From contig NC_045142.1 of assembly GCF_008831285.2 (NCBI RefSeq), positions 501,001 to 565,000 on the forward strand: DNA of 64,000 nucleotides, written 5' to 3'. Made by a program: the position numbers and the translations under genes. The stretch comes from Nymphaea colorata (Eukaryota > Streptophyta > Magnoliopsida > Nymphaeales > Nymphaeaceae). Below, piece after piece: positions 11,168 through 23,590 of this stretch. The notes below the pieces were generated by a model. The model had not been told where the DNA came from and searched no databases. It saw nothing but the letters and a program-made list of their open reading frames with translations. The stretch's first letter is position 1, and the number at the start of each line of letters is the position of its first letter.

Positions 11168-11875
11168 TTTAAGGACCTTGTTGAGCATGACATAGATGCT
11201 GTGCTAGGACCATCTGAATGTGCAATGGCAGACTACTTTATACTTTTTAAGCCTTTGGAATTTGAGAAGATTATCGACAGGAAATCCTTTAACAGGTATC
11301 TTTTCTTCTTATTTTGTCTCTTTATAGAAAATTAAGATAAGGTTGTCAACATTGACTTTAGAGTGAAATTTATGCCGCCTAGACTTTTTGTGCTCATTTC
11401 AAGAGCTAGCTGTATTTGCTGGCATGATACAAATATTTAGTTATAAAATCTATTATTTCACTTAAAAGCTTCTCATGATTATAAATTTTACCCATTATGA
11501 AGCCTTTGTATTAATTATTCTGAGACTTGCTATATTTTCTTCAGGGCTTATAATTATTCTGCTGTTGAAATAGCAAAAAAAAGAGGCATGTGATAAATTT
11601 ATAGCCTTCGAAAATTGTAAATTGTATCCAAAACAAATGACTGAAACATGGATCCATTCCACCATAATTTGGGGTTGTTATGATGTTAAAGTCGGGTAAG
11701 TTAGACATTCATTTTTATACTGTTTTTTTTAATCTATCTATTATGTTAACATTGAAGGGTGTCATGGACATTATCTAATGGAAATTCCAAATTTTGTAGT
11801 GACCTTGTAGACAATGATCAAGAAGGGGTAATTCCATATGGAATTAGCGAGTTGCAGAATATATATTCCTTGTAA
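11168..11875 (+). pseudogene. Exon-like fragments of an unidentified gene
   Basis: Segment 1 (11168-11296) follows an AG and ends before GTATCT. It reads without stops and includes LVEHDIDAVLGPSECAMAD and later FEKIIDRKSFN. Segment 2 (about 11545-11588) reads RAYNYSAVEIAKKRGM, then a stop. Segment 3 (about 11799-11873) follows TTTGTAG and reads DLVDNDQEGVIPYGISELQN, ending before GTAAG. The splice-like borders and non-repetitive amino-acid composition suggest exons, but I do not recognise the family. The stop in segment 2 and the lack of other exons suggest a relic. Boundaries are approximate. Confidence 0.35.
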
Positions 11876-11879
11876 GAGC

Positions 11880-12667
11880 ATTCACTCCATAATTACAGAT
11901 TTTTCTTTTACTCTATATTAATGGATTTCACCTCTATTTCATATAGAATTCATGTTAGTTGCCCTTTGAGAATTGTAGCCTTCATATTTTTGTGCATAAT
12001 GCTTATTCATGATGTTTGATAGTCACTTATGACTGCAGTGATGATTATAGATGTTTGGTTAGTACTTAGTAATGCATTGAAACACCAGTCATTAATGATG
12101 CACTTCCTACATTATTAAAACATTAGCAGAATTTATAGTAGCATGCTTTATGATGGAGCAACCCCATCATCTATAACATTTAGTGATGCATTGTCTATAT
12201 TTTTCTTTGGTAGTCAATGGTGTAGATGTTTTAGTATTTATCTAATCATGTGAATTCATAGTGTATGCCTAATGTTCATTTTACTTTTTGTTCTCTTGTT
12301 TCAAACTATAATGCCAGCTAAAATTTAGGCTCCATTGATTGTATGATTTGCTAAGTGGTGTAAATTCTAGAGGGAAATAAGTTACCACATGTTTCTGTAA
12401 ATTTTTGTTTAGGGAGAGAAACTTGTTCCAAGTCACAACACAAAACTTGGTAAATGCTCACAATGGAGATGTTTGAAATACTAAACTTTATGAATACTTG
12501 AAAAGTACAAAGAAGAAGAATAGTTTTCAGGAGGGGATCATTCCCCTACATACGTAGAAGAGACCTTAAATGCTAGCTGTTGGAGGTTATCTAACAGCTA
12601 GTTGATGTTCTATTTTGGTCAAAGACAAAATATATGCAACAAATAGAAGTATAAACTATAAAAAGTA
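11880..12667. other. AT-rich spacer before the satellite
   Basis: No coding signal. The tandem array begins abruptly at about 12668 without a transition zone. Confidence 0.5.
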
Positions 12668-15600
12668 TTTAACATTTTATCCATATCTTATGTAGAATGT
12701 TCAAATTCAACATTTAGACCGGATCAGACGAGACATTTGATCCACATCTTGGATCACAATGCAAGATCTAGGTCAAATTAACATATGATCAACATCTAAC
12801 GGGATTAGATGAGACCTCTGCTCCTTACCCTAAATCCAAGTTCAACATCCTCTTCATGTCGAAACAAACTCATGATCAACATCCACACAAGATGAGACCT
12901 TTGATCCATATCCTATGTAGAATGTTCAAATTCAACATTTAGACCGCATCAGATGAGACCTTTGATCTGCATCTTGGATCACAATCCAAGATGTAGGTCA
13001 AATTAACCTATGATCAACATCTAATGAGATCAGATTAGACCTCTGCTCCTTGCTCTAAACTCCAAGTTCAACATCCTCTCCCTGTCGAAACAGACTTGTA
13101 ATTAACATCCATACAAGATCAGATTGGACCTCTGATACATACCCTGTATCTGAAATTTGAATCCAACACATAAGGTCGGCCAGATTAAACCTTTGATCCA
13201 AATCGTAGATCTAAAATTCATATCCATTATCAATTGACATAGATTCGAGATCCAAACTACAAATGCAACATCTAAATAGAGTCAGATTAGACTTCTGATT
13301 CATATCCTATGTAGAATGTTCAAATTCAACATTTAAACCAGATCAGATGAGACCTCTGATCCACATCTTGGATAACACTCCAAGATCTAGGTCAAATTAA
13401 CCTATGATCAAAATCTAACGGGATCAGATGGGACCTCTGCTCCTTGCCCCAAATCCAAGTTCAACATCCTCTTCATGTCGAAAGAAACTCATGATCAACA
13501 TCCACACGAGATCAAATTAGACCTCTGATCCATACCCTCTGTCTGAAATTTGAATCCAACACATAAGGTCGACCAGAATAGACCTTTGATCCAAACCGTA
13601 GATCTAAAATTCATATCCATTATCTATTTTAGATCAGTCTAGGCCTTTGATATAGATTTGAGATCCAAACTGCAAATGCTACATCTAAATTGGGTCAGAT
13701 TAGACCTCTGATCTATATCCTATGTAAAATGTTGAAATTCAACATTTAGACCGAATCAGATGAGACATCTGATCCACATCTTGGATCACAATCCAAGATC
13801 TATGTCAAATTAACCTATGATCAACATCTAACAGGATAGATGAGACCTCTGCTCCTTCCCCTAAATCCAAGTTCAACATCATCTCCATGTCGAAACAAAC
13901 TCATGATCAACATCCACACAAGATCATATTGGACCTTTGATTTGTACTCTTTATCTGAAATTTGAATCCAACACATAAGGTCGACCATAATAGACCTTTG
14001 ATCCAAAGTGTAGATTTAAAATTCATATCTATTATATATTGATACATATTTGAGATCCAAACTGCAAATGCAACATCTAAGTAGGGTTTGATTAGACATC
14101 TGATCCATATTCTAAGTATAATATTCAAATTCAACATGTAGACCGGATCAGATTAAACCTCTAATCCACATCTTGGATCACAATCCAAGATCTATGTCAA
14201 ATTAACCTATGATCAACATCTAACGGGAACAGATGAGACCTCTGCTCCTTGCGCTAAATCTAAGTTCAACATCCTCTTCATCTCGAAACAAACTCATGAT
14301 CAACATTCACACGAGATCGGATTAGACCTTTGATCCATACCCTCTATCTGAAATTTGAATCCAACACATAAGGTCGACCAGATTAGATCCAACGCGTATA
14401 TCTAAAATTCATATCAATTATCTATTGATATAGATTTGAGATCCTAACTGCTAATGCAACTTCTAAATAGGGTCAGATTAGACCTCTGATCCATATCCTA
14501 TGTAGAATGTTCAAATTCAACATTTAGACCGCATCAGATGAGACCTTTGATCTGCATCTTGGATCACAATCCAAGATCTAGGTCAAATTAACCTATGATC
14601 AACATCTAATGAGATCAGATTAGACCTCTGCTCCTTGCTCTAAACTCCAAGTTCAACATCCTCTCCCTGTCGAAACAGACTTGTAATTAACATCCATACA
14701 AGATCAGATTGGACCTCTGATCCATACCCTGTATCTGAAATTTGAATACAACACATAAGGTCGACCAGATTAGACTTTTGATCCACATCGTAGATCTAAG
14801 TTTCATATCCATTATCTATTGATATAGATTCGAGATCCAAACTGCAAATGCAACATCTAAGTAGAGTCAGATTAGACATCTGATCCATGTCCTATGTAGA
14901 ATGTTCAAGTTCAACATTTATACCAGATCATTAGATGTCTGATCCATAATCTAAAATTTGAATCCAACACATAAGGTCGACCAGATATAGATTTGAGATC
15001 CAAACTACAAATGCAACATCTAAATAGGGTCATATTAATCCTCTGATCTACATCTTATGTAGAATGTTCAAATTCAGCATTTAGACCAGATCAAATGAGA
15101 CTCTTGATCTGCATCTTTGATCACAATCCAAGATCTAGGTCCAATTAACCCATTATCAACATCTAATGGGATCAGATTAGACCTTTGCTCCTTGCTGTAA
15201 AATGCAAGTTCAACATCCTCTCCCTTTCAAAACAGACCTATGATCAACATCCATATAAGATCAGTTTCGACCTCTGATCCATACCCTGTATCTGAAATTT
15301 GAATCCAACACATAAGGTCGACCAGATTGGACATTTGATCCAAATCGTAGATCTAAGTTTCATATCCATTATCTATTGATATAGATTCGAGATCCAAATG
15401 TAAATGCAACATCTACGTAGGGTCAGATTAGACCTCTGATCCATGTCCTATGTAGAATGTTTAAATTCAACATTTTGACCAGATGAGATTAAATGTCTGA
15501 TTCATAACCTTTGTTTGAAATTTGAATTCAACACATAAGGTCGACCAGATATAGATTTGAGATCCAAACTGCAAATGCAACATCTAAATAGGGTCAGATT

Positions 15601-18300
15601 AGACCTCTGTTCTACATCCTATGTAGAATGTTCAAGTTCAACATTTAGACCGGATCAAATGAGACCTCTGATCCACATCTTGGATCACAATCCATGATCT
15701 ATGTCAAATTAACCTATGATCAACATCTAACGGGATCCGACGAGACCTCTGCTCCTTGCCCTAAATCCAAGTTCAACATCTTCTCCATGTTGGAACAAAC
15801 TTATGATCAACATTCACATACAATCAGATTAGACCTCTGATCCATACCCTGTATCTGAAATTTGAATCCAACACATAAGATTGACCAGATTAGACTTTGA
15901 TCCAAATTATATATCTAAATTTCATATCCATTATCTATTGATATAGATTCGAGATCTAAACTACAAATGAAACATCTAAGTAGGGTCACATTTGACCTCT
16001 GATCCATGTCCTATGTAGAATGTTCAAATTCAACATTTAAACCAGATCAGTTGAGACATCTGATCCACATTTTGGATCACAATCTAAGGTCTAGGTCAAA
16101 TTAACCTATGATCAACATCTAATAGGATCAGATGAGACTTTTCCTTCCCCTAAATCCAAGTTCAGCATCATCTTCATGTGGAAAAAGAAACTCATGATCA
16201 ACGTCCACAAGAAATCAGATTAGACGTCTGATCCATACCCTTTGTCTGAAATTTGAATTCAACACATAAGGTGGACCATATATAGATTTGAGATCCAAAC
16301 TGCAAATGCAACGTCTAAATAGGGTCAGATGAGACCTCTGCTCATTGCCCTAAATCCAAATTCAACATCATCTTCATGTCGAAAGAAACTCATGATCAAC
16401 ATCCACAAGAGATCAGATTAGACGTCTGATCCATAACCTTTGTTTGAAATTTGAATTCAACACATAAGGTCGATCAGATATAGATTTGAGATCCAAACTG
16501 CAAATGCAACATCTAAATAGGGTCAGATTAGACCTCTGATCTATATCCTATGGAGGATTTTCAAATTCAACATTTGGACCGACTTAGATGAGACCTCTGA
16601 TCCACATCTTGGATCACAATCCATGATCTATGTCAAATTTACCTACTATCAACATCTAACGGTATCCGACGTGACTTCTGCTCCTTGCCCTAAATCCAAG
16701 TTCAACACCCTCTTCATGTCGAAACAGACTTGTGATCAACTTCCATACAAGATCAGATGAGACCTCTGATCCATACCCTGTATCTGAAATTTGAATCCAA
16801 CACATAAGGTCGACCAGATTAGACCTTTGATCCAAATCGTAGATCTAAAATTCATATCCATTATCTATTGATATAAATTCGAGATCCAAACTGTAAATGC
16901 AACATCTAAATAGGGTCAGATTAGACCTCTGATCCATGTCCTATGTAGAATGTCCAAATTCAACATTTAGACTAGATTAGATGAGACCTCTGATCCACAT
17001 TTTGGATCATAATCCAAGATGTAGGTCAAATTAACCTATTCAACATCTAACGGGATCAGATGAGACTTCTACACCTTGCCCTAAATAGAAGTTCAACATC
17101 CTCTTCATGTCGAAAGAAACTCATGATCAACATCCACAAGAGATCAGATTAGACGTCTGATCCATACCCTTTGTATGAAATTTGAATTCAACACATAAGG
17201 TCGACCAGATATAGATTTGAGATCCAAACTGCAAATACAACATCTAAATAGGGTCAGATGAGACCTCTGCTCCTTGCCCTAAATCCAAGTTCAACATCCT
17301 CTTCATGTCGAAAGAAACTCATGATCAACATCCACAAGAGATTAAATTAGACGTCTGATCCATACCCTTTGTCTGAAATTTGAATTCAACACATAAGGTC
17401 GGCCGGATATAGATTTGAGATCCAAACTGGAATTGAAACATCTAAATAGGGTCAGATTAGACCTTTGATCTATATCCTATGTAGAATGTTCAAATTCAAC
17501 ATTTAGGCCGGATCAGATGAGACCTCTGATCTATATCTTGGATCACAATCCATGATCTATGTCAAATTAACCTATGATCAACATCTAACGGGATCAGATG
17601 AGACCTCTGCTCTTTGCGTTAAATCCAAGTTTAACATCCTCTTCATCTCTTAACAAACTCATGATCAACATCCACACGGGATCAGTGTCTGAAATTTGAA
17701 TCCAACACATAAGGTCTACCAGATTAGTCATTTGATCCAAATCGTAGATTAAAATTTCATATCCATTATCTATTGATATATATTAGAGATCCAAACTGCA
17801 CATACAATATTTAAGTAGGGTCAGATTAGACCTCTGATCTATGTCCTATGTGGAATGTTCTAATTTAACATTTAGACCAGATCATATGAGACCTCTGATC
17901 CACATTGTGACTCACAATCCAAGATCTAGGTCAAATTGACCTATGATCAACATCTAACGGAATCAAATGAGATCTCTGCTCTTAGCCCTAAATTCAAGTT
18001 CAGCATCATCTCCATGTCGAAAGAGACTCATGATCAACATCCACACAAGATCAGATTAAACCTCTGATCCATACCCTCAATCCGAATCTTGAATCCAACA
18101 TATAAGATCGACCAGGATCCAAAGTGTAGATCTAAAATTCATATTCGTTATCTATTGATATAAATTCCATATCCAAACTGCAAATGCAACGTAAGGTCAG
18201 ATTAGACCTCTGATCTATATCCTATGTAGAATGTTCAAATTCAACATTTAGACTGGATCAGATGAGTTCTTTGATCCAGATCTTGGATCACAATCCATGT
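12668..18300 (+). repeat. Higher-order satellite array, 394-bp unit of five subrepeats
   Basis: A tandem array. The anchor TATGTAGAATGTTCAAATTC recurs near 12691, 12923, 13310, 14499, 15056 and 16012, with variants near 13718, 14115, 14891, 15450, 15627, 16547, 16949, 17478, 17845 and 18224. Most spacings are 365-410 bp. A complete unit is 14488-14881 (394 bp): A 14488-14548, B 14549-14629, C 14630-14718, D 14719-14779 and E 14780-14881. All five subrepeats end in a version of GATCAGATTAGACCTCT and mostly start GATCC, so they descend from one shorter monomer. Short spacings (about 165-180 bp) and long ones (about 530 bp) mark deleted or rearranged units. There is no coding potential; open frames inside it are incidental. 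Role unknown: centromeric, heterochromatic or simply selfish. Confidence 0.93.
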
Positions 18301-19850
18301 TTAGCATCCAGCTGGGTCAGATTGACCTAAGATCAACATGTAACAGATCAGATGTGAACTCTGCTCCTTGCTCTATATCCAAAATGTATATAAGACGTAT
18401 GGGTGATAAGGTTTGACATTTGATCCGAACTCAACATCCAAAATAAAAGGGCAACATTTGAATTAGATTATACTAAACCTTTGATCTGGACTGGAGATCC
18501 AAAATTCAAATGCAACATCCAAATAGGATCAGATTAGATCTTTGATCCACATCCTTTATAGAATGTTCAAGTTCAACAAATCGGATCGGATGAGACCTCT
18601 GATCCACATCTTGGTTCACAATCTATGTTCAACATCTAAAGCGGATCAGATTTGTTCTCTAATCCAAATAAATTGGATCGGATTAGACATTTGATTTGAA
18701 TTTGATTTTTTAAATCCAAGTTCAACCTCATCTCTATGTCATGTCGAAATGGGCTTATGATCAACATCCACACATGATCATATTAGACCTTTGATACATA
18801 ATTTGAAATTAACACATCAAGCGGATTAGAGTAGACCTCTGATCGAAACCTTAGATCTATACAACAAATCAAATATTTGAATTAGATCAAATTAGACCTT
18901 TGATCTAGTGTCGTGATCCAAAATTCAAATGCAACATCTAAAAAGGGTATGTTATACTTTTCATCCATATTCTATGTGGTATGTTCAAATTCAACATTTA
19001 AACTGGATCAGATGAGACCTCTGATCCACATATTGGATCACAATTCAAGTTTAACATTTAATGATGATCAGATTTATTCAGTGATCCAAATCATAGGATC
19101 TATACCCAAATCCAACACCTAAGCCATATAAGATTAGGTTTATGTTCTTGATATTGTGTTCAAAATCCAAACCTAATATCAAAAGTGGATCAGGTCAGAC
19201 CTCCTATTCAAATCATAGGTTCTAAACCAGATCTGATTAGGTGTTTAATCCCAAATTCATATCCTAAATTCGAATTCTATATTTGTCAGGTCGATAACGA
19301 TCAAATTTGACCTTTGATCATGACACTCTATCCAAAATCTAAATCCAACACATAAAACCGATTTACATTAGACCTCTGATCCAAGTTGTAGATCGAAAAT
19401 TCAAATCTAATATCTAAATTAGAAAACATTAGGTCGTTGATCTAGATTCGAGATCCTAAATTCAAATGCAACATCTAAATAGGGTCAGATTAAACCTCTG
19501 ATCCATATCTTATGTGGATTGTTCAAATTGAACATTTAAACCGGATCAGATTAGACCTCTGGTCCACATCTTGAAACACACTCCAATTTCAACATCTAAA
19601 GCGGATCAAAATTTAGCCTTTCATCCAAATCATTGAATCTAAAATGAAATCCAATAGATAAACCAGATGAGATTATGTCTTTGATCTAAATTTGATATCT
19701 TAAATCTGAATTCAGCATTCTGTACGGGTCTGACCTATGATCAACATTTTAACTAAGATTAGATTAGACTTCTGACCTTCACCCTATATCCAAAATCTAA
19801 ATTAAACATGTAAAGCTGATGAAATTTAACAAATGAACCCAACGAAGGGT
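18301..19850 (+). repeat. Degenerate right flank of the satellite
   Basis: The same GATCAGATTAGACCT-type monomers continue, but the A-B-C-D-E order is lost and divergence is much higher. Perfect palindromes still occur, for example 19005-19027 with 8-bp arms. This looks like an old edge no longer homogenised with the core. Confidence 0.8.
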
Positions 19851-19904
19851 GGCCAAGATTGCTAGGCATGGACGAATATATCGTCAGAAACTCATATTTC
19901 CTAC

Positions 19905-20390
19905 CTCACGATCCATCAGCATATCCATAAGCCTAGTCAAGCCACGAGGGGTAGCCAAGATTGCTTCCTGTAGCCTGCAAGTTAATGAATCATAGCTCAT
20001 GAAATTCTGCTCTTGTCAACACTTAAGCAAGTGAGACGCAGAACTCGTAGACAGTATCTATGCGAAGAATTGGTCAACAGAGATGTTAAAAGCTGTAGTG
20101 TATAGTACCGAACATAGAAGTCATCTTCAGACTGATAATACACCAAAAAAATAAAGCAAGTGACCGAATTATTTAGTTGGAAGATGAAAATCAGACAAAA
20201 AGAAAAAAATACTGTAATTTAAAGGTGCACCAATCATCAAATCTTACCAGCAGAGACTCACTTGAAAGAAGATCAGAGTTCATCAAAGATGGTTGAAGCT
20301 CATTCTTCAATCTACCTGCTGAATCAAGGGGGGTCAATGCACCTATAAGTGTTTCCAGTGCACCTCGGACGTGCATGAGAAAAGTAACCA
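19905..20390 (-). pseudogene. Golgin candidate 6 / p115 (Uso1) gene fragment
   Basis: Three exon remnants on the minus strand. Exon a (about 20390-20248) includes VRGALETLIGALTPLDSA and LMNSDLLSSES and ends before GTAAG. Exon b (20131-20058) reads EDDFYVRYYTLQLLTSLLTN. Exon c (19974-19905) reads LQEAILATPRGLTRLMDMLM plus DRE. This matches, in order, the armadillo-like N-terminal part of plant GC6, the p115/Uso1 vesicle-tethering factor of the Golgi. The 5' splice site after exon b is AT instead of GT (20057-20056), although the Arg codon would still join AG to G across it. The segment between exons a and b is shorter than expected, and no flanking exons are visible. The fragment sits between two blocks of satellite. 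Family assignment is from memory of conserved motifs. Confidence 0.75.
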
Positions 20391-20699
20391 ACCTTGCAAT
20401 AAAGGACAAGAATGAACATGGGGACATCATAGTTAAGTTAAATTTTTTTATTTTGCAAACTTTAAAGGTTCACTACTAAAGAAACTTTCCAACTATACTG
20501 TAGTAGATGCTTGGCAGCTTGGCTTTTTTAAGATGTGGACAAACAATTGTCTTTACTTGAGAAGATGTTGCATCAAAAATTTGAGTTGTTGACGTGTTTG
20601 TTTCCAAATATATTTGGAAGGTAAGAACAACTTATGATGCACTCCAACAAGTTCAGGTTTTATAAAAGTTTTGGAAGGAATCTGAACCAACTTTAATAG
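20391..20699. other. Spacer between GC6 fragment and distal satellite
   Basis: AT-rich sequence with no repeat monomer and no coding motif. It may be intronic to the GC6 relic. Confidence 0.4.
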
Positions 20700-21515
20700 T
20701 TGTCAACATTTAAACTAGATCAGGTTAGACCTCTGATCCTAACCCTTCCGATCAGATCTGACCTTTGATCTAGATTCGGGATCCAAAATTCAAATGTGAC
20801 ATCTAAATAGGATCAAACTAGATCTCTGATCCATATCATATTTGGAATGCCCAATTTCAACATTTGAACCATATCATATGAGACTTCTGATCCATTTCAT
20901 ATTTGGAACAGGCTTATGATCCACGTCCAAACTAGAACAAATTAGACCTATGATTTTGACACTCTATCAAAAACTTAAATCCAACACATAAAACCGATTA
21001 GATTAGACCTTTGATCCAAGTTGTAGATCTAAAATTAAAATTTGACACTGCATTAAAAAAGATTAGACTGGTGATCTATATTTGAGATCCTAAATTCAAA
21101 TGCATCATCTAAATAGGGTCATTAGACCTTTGATCTACATCTTGAATCACAATTCAATTTCACATCTAAAGTGGAACAAATTTGTCCTTTGATCCAAATC
21201 ATAGATTCTAAACCCCAATCCAACACACAAACCAGATGAGATTATGTCTCTGATCTAAATTTGATATCTTAAATCCAAATTCAACATTTTGTACAGGTCT
21301 AACCTATGATCAACATTTCACCTGGATTAGATTAGACCTCATATCTTCACCCTATATCCAAAATCTAAATGGAACACGGAAAACATCTAAACTAAATCAG
21401 GTTATACCTCTCATCCTAACCCTTTTATCCAAAATATGAACCCAATATTTAAATCAGATTAGATTAGACCTCTGATCTAGATTCGAAATAAAAAAATTCG
21501 AATGCAACATTTCAA
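20700..21515 (+). repeat. Distal block of diverged satellite monomers
   Basis: Monomers of the same family (GATCAGGTTAGACCTCTGATCC at the left edge, CAGATTAGATTAGACC near the right) resume after the GC6 fragment. The 394-bp unit order is not recognisable. The similarity shows that the GC6 segment was inserted into, or trapped between, parts of one array. Confidence 0.8.
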
Positions 21516-22529
21516 TCATTTGAAATTTTAATGCAATGAGTTGCATTCATAATACAAAGTTCATTCTAGATGGTTGTAATATACTTTTAGTCATGCCTTA
21601 TGATGCCAAAAGCCAACATGCATGTCAGATTTTCTAGCATCTCAAAAGCTGATGGTCATGCAAATACAAAAATTATGTAAATTGAAGCCACATACTTCGG
21701 TAGGAAAAATATGATTTGAGTGGTTGGTTCATTTCACATTAAACCCTTGAGGTGACATTTAATGCTGCCAATTTTTTATTAGAGTAATCTTAATCATTGA
21801 AAACCCGAGCATGCTTGTGTGTAAACCCAGATATATGTGCTTTTGGATGTATCTGAACTATTCGAAATTTCGAATGCGTCGATCTGAATTGAGCTCATTC
21901 TTTACTTGAATCCTGTGTGAGTTGTCGCATTGTCTATGAACTCTATGACTACTAAACACAGCCAAGTCGTAAACCAGTGACAGTTAAGTCCATCTGCAGA
22001 TCATAAATTTTTATGCTTTAACTTAACTTGTTGTATATGCATGTGTGCATGTGAATGAAAAGGCTGATAATGTAGAAAACAACCCCAGTTCATGCTATTA
22101 TCGATTATGCATCTGCTAGCTGTAGGATTTCTCTTCTTTAAAGTCTCTTTTGTATCTATGGTCGTTAATATGGCAATACCGTGTTTTACATATTCATTTT
22201 ATCCTAGAACTGTAATCTACAGTGTCTTACCTCTTAGTGGACAGGAGTGGCTTTAGAGCTTCCAGTTGATTTTGCAGAATTTTCCATGGCATTAAAGCCA
22301 TCATGCTCTAACGAGTTTCTCATTTTCAATCATTATCCAGTGCACTTGTTAATGAACTACATGCAAGCCCTATACATGGCAATAGTGAGGTCCATATTTT
22401 GTATGACTATGTGTAGTGGATTGTCTTGTTGAACATTGACATCCTTCATTTCGTCATAGTCATAGAAAACATGATTTTTTTTTTTTTAAATGTGATAAAT
22501 TAACTAGCCATTTAAAACTTAAAAAACAC
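21516..22529. other. Intergenic; nothing certain
   Basis: A 61-codon plus frame at 22247-22432 (MALELPVDFAEFSMALKPSC...) looks protein-like in composition, but I do not recognise a family and it has no clear partner exons. The rest is AT-rich. Confidence 0.3.
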
Positions 22530-22775
22530 GTTTTTTTAAACGTTAAAAATCAAAAACGCGTTTTTTCAGTTTTTTCATTTTTTTAATGTCAAACAGTTTT
22601 TTTTTTCATTTTATATTTTTTATCTGTTGCAAATCTACTTATCTTTTGATTTTTGTATTATTGGTTTCTCACTTATTTTATTCTTTTTTCTCATTTTTAG
22701 TTGTTTAAAATTTTTGAAAATTTACCGTATTTTTCTCATTTTTTTTTTGTTTTTGTTCAAGCTCGCTGGCGGCTA
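22530..22775 (+). repeat. T-rich dispersed repeat, copy 1
   Basis: A T-rich tract sharing ordered blocks with 61690-61905: TTGTTGCAAATCTACTT (here TCTGTTGCAAATCTACTT), TTTTGAT, GGTTTCTCACTTATTTTATT against AGTTTCTCACTCATTTTATT, and AAAATTTACCGT. Low complexity makes alignment uncertain, but the ordered non-T blocks argue for common origin. Confidence 0.6.
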
Positions 22776-22861
22776 CATTGGAGGTACTTCTCCTCAACCT
22801 TATACTAAATTGACTAAAATTGGAAGTGGAGAAGAAAGACCAGTTAATTGAACAGGTTTGT

Positions 22862-22862
22862 G

Positions 22863-22889
<27 letters not shown>
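22862..22889. repeat. (TA)n microsatellite
   Basis: A run of about 14 TA units. Confidence 0.9.
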
Positions 22890-22893
<4 letters not shown>

Positions 22894-23590
22894 GTTTGGG
22901 AGGTAGAAGAGTTAATTCAACAGGTTTATTTTACATGAATTAATTAATTACACACTTTTATTTTATAATTTTTTTTAGAAAACTTTTATGAGACATTTAA
23001 GGAATTGATTAATAATAATAAACAGCACACCTAACCTTTTTCATATTCTTGAAAAATGATACTCAAGTTTATGAACTATTAATAAAAAACAATCATTTTG
23101 TGTAAAAAGGAATAAAATTTATAAGTTCATTTGTTTGTACTAGTTTTCTTATCTATTTCAATAATTATGTGATGCAAAGATTTTCAAGGGACTGAATTTT
23201 TAACTTGCTTTAACAACCAAATAATCTTATGAACCTTCTTTTATTAACAATAGAAAGATTTTGCGTATACTCCTGACAATATGAGAGGGTCTGGTGTTTT
23301 TCTTTTGTGACAACTTTTAGATATATATTTTAAAGTCATCCCTATTGTTTCATGTGAATAAGTGGTGAGGACACTCAAGTTTAAGAAGAATAAAACAGTT
23401 TGATTGGGCCCGGCCTGGATCAACCTGGGCCTTCTCCAAGCCATTTTCATAATTGATCGAGAAATTTTGACTGAAAGCCCGATCGGCCCTTGGTCCGGTG
23501 CTCACTCCTAGCCATGGTTGTGGTGCATTGCCCTTTAAATCCTTTTGTGTTATGTTTAGAACGGCATCCAGCTAAAATATATGAAGGCTA
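22890..23590. other. Intergenic; nothing recognised
   Basis: AT-rich. A GC-richer piece at 23405-23515 (GGGCCCGGCCTGG) resembles degenerate repeat sequence. Confidence 0.4.

Noticed and set aside
13821-14137. Open frames within the satellite
   Set aside because: They arise from the repeat itself, differ from unit to unit, and contain no domain.
12668-18300. Regular repeats that might be mistaken for a CRISPR array
   Set aside because: The sequence is eukaryotic. The 'spacers' are themselves repeated in order every 394 bp, and there are no cas genes. It is a satellite.
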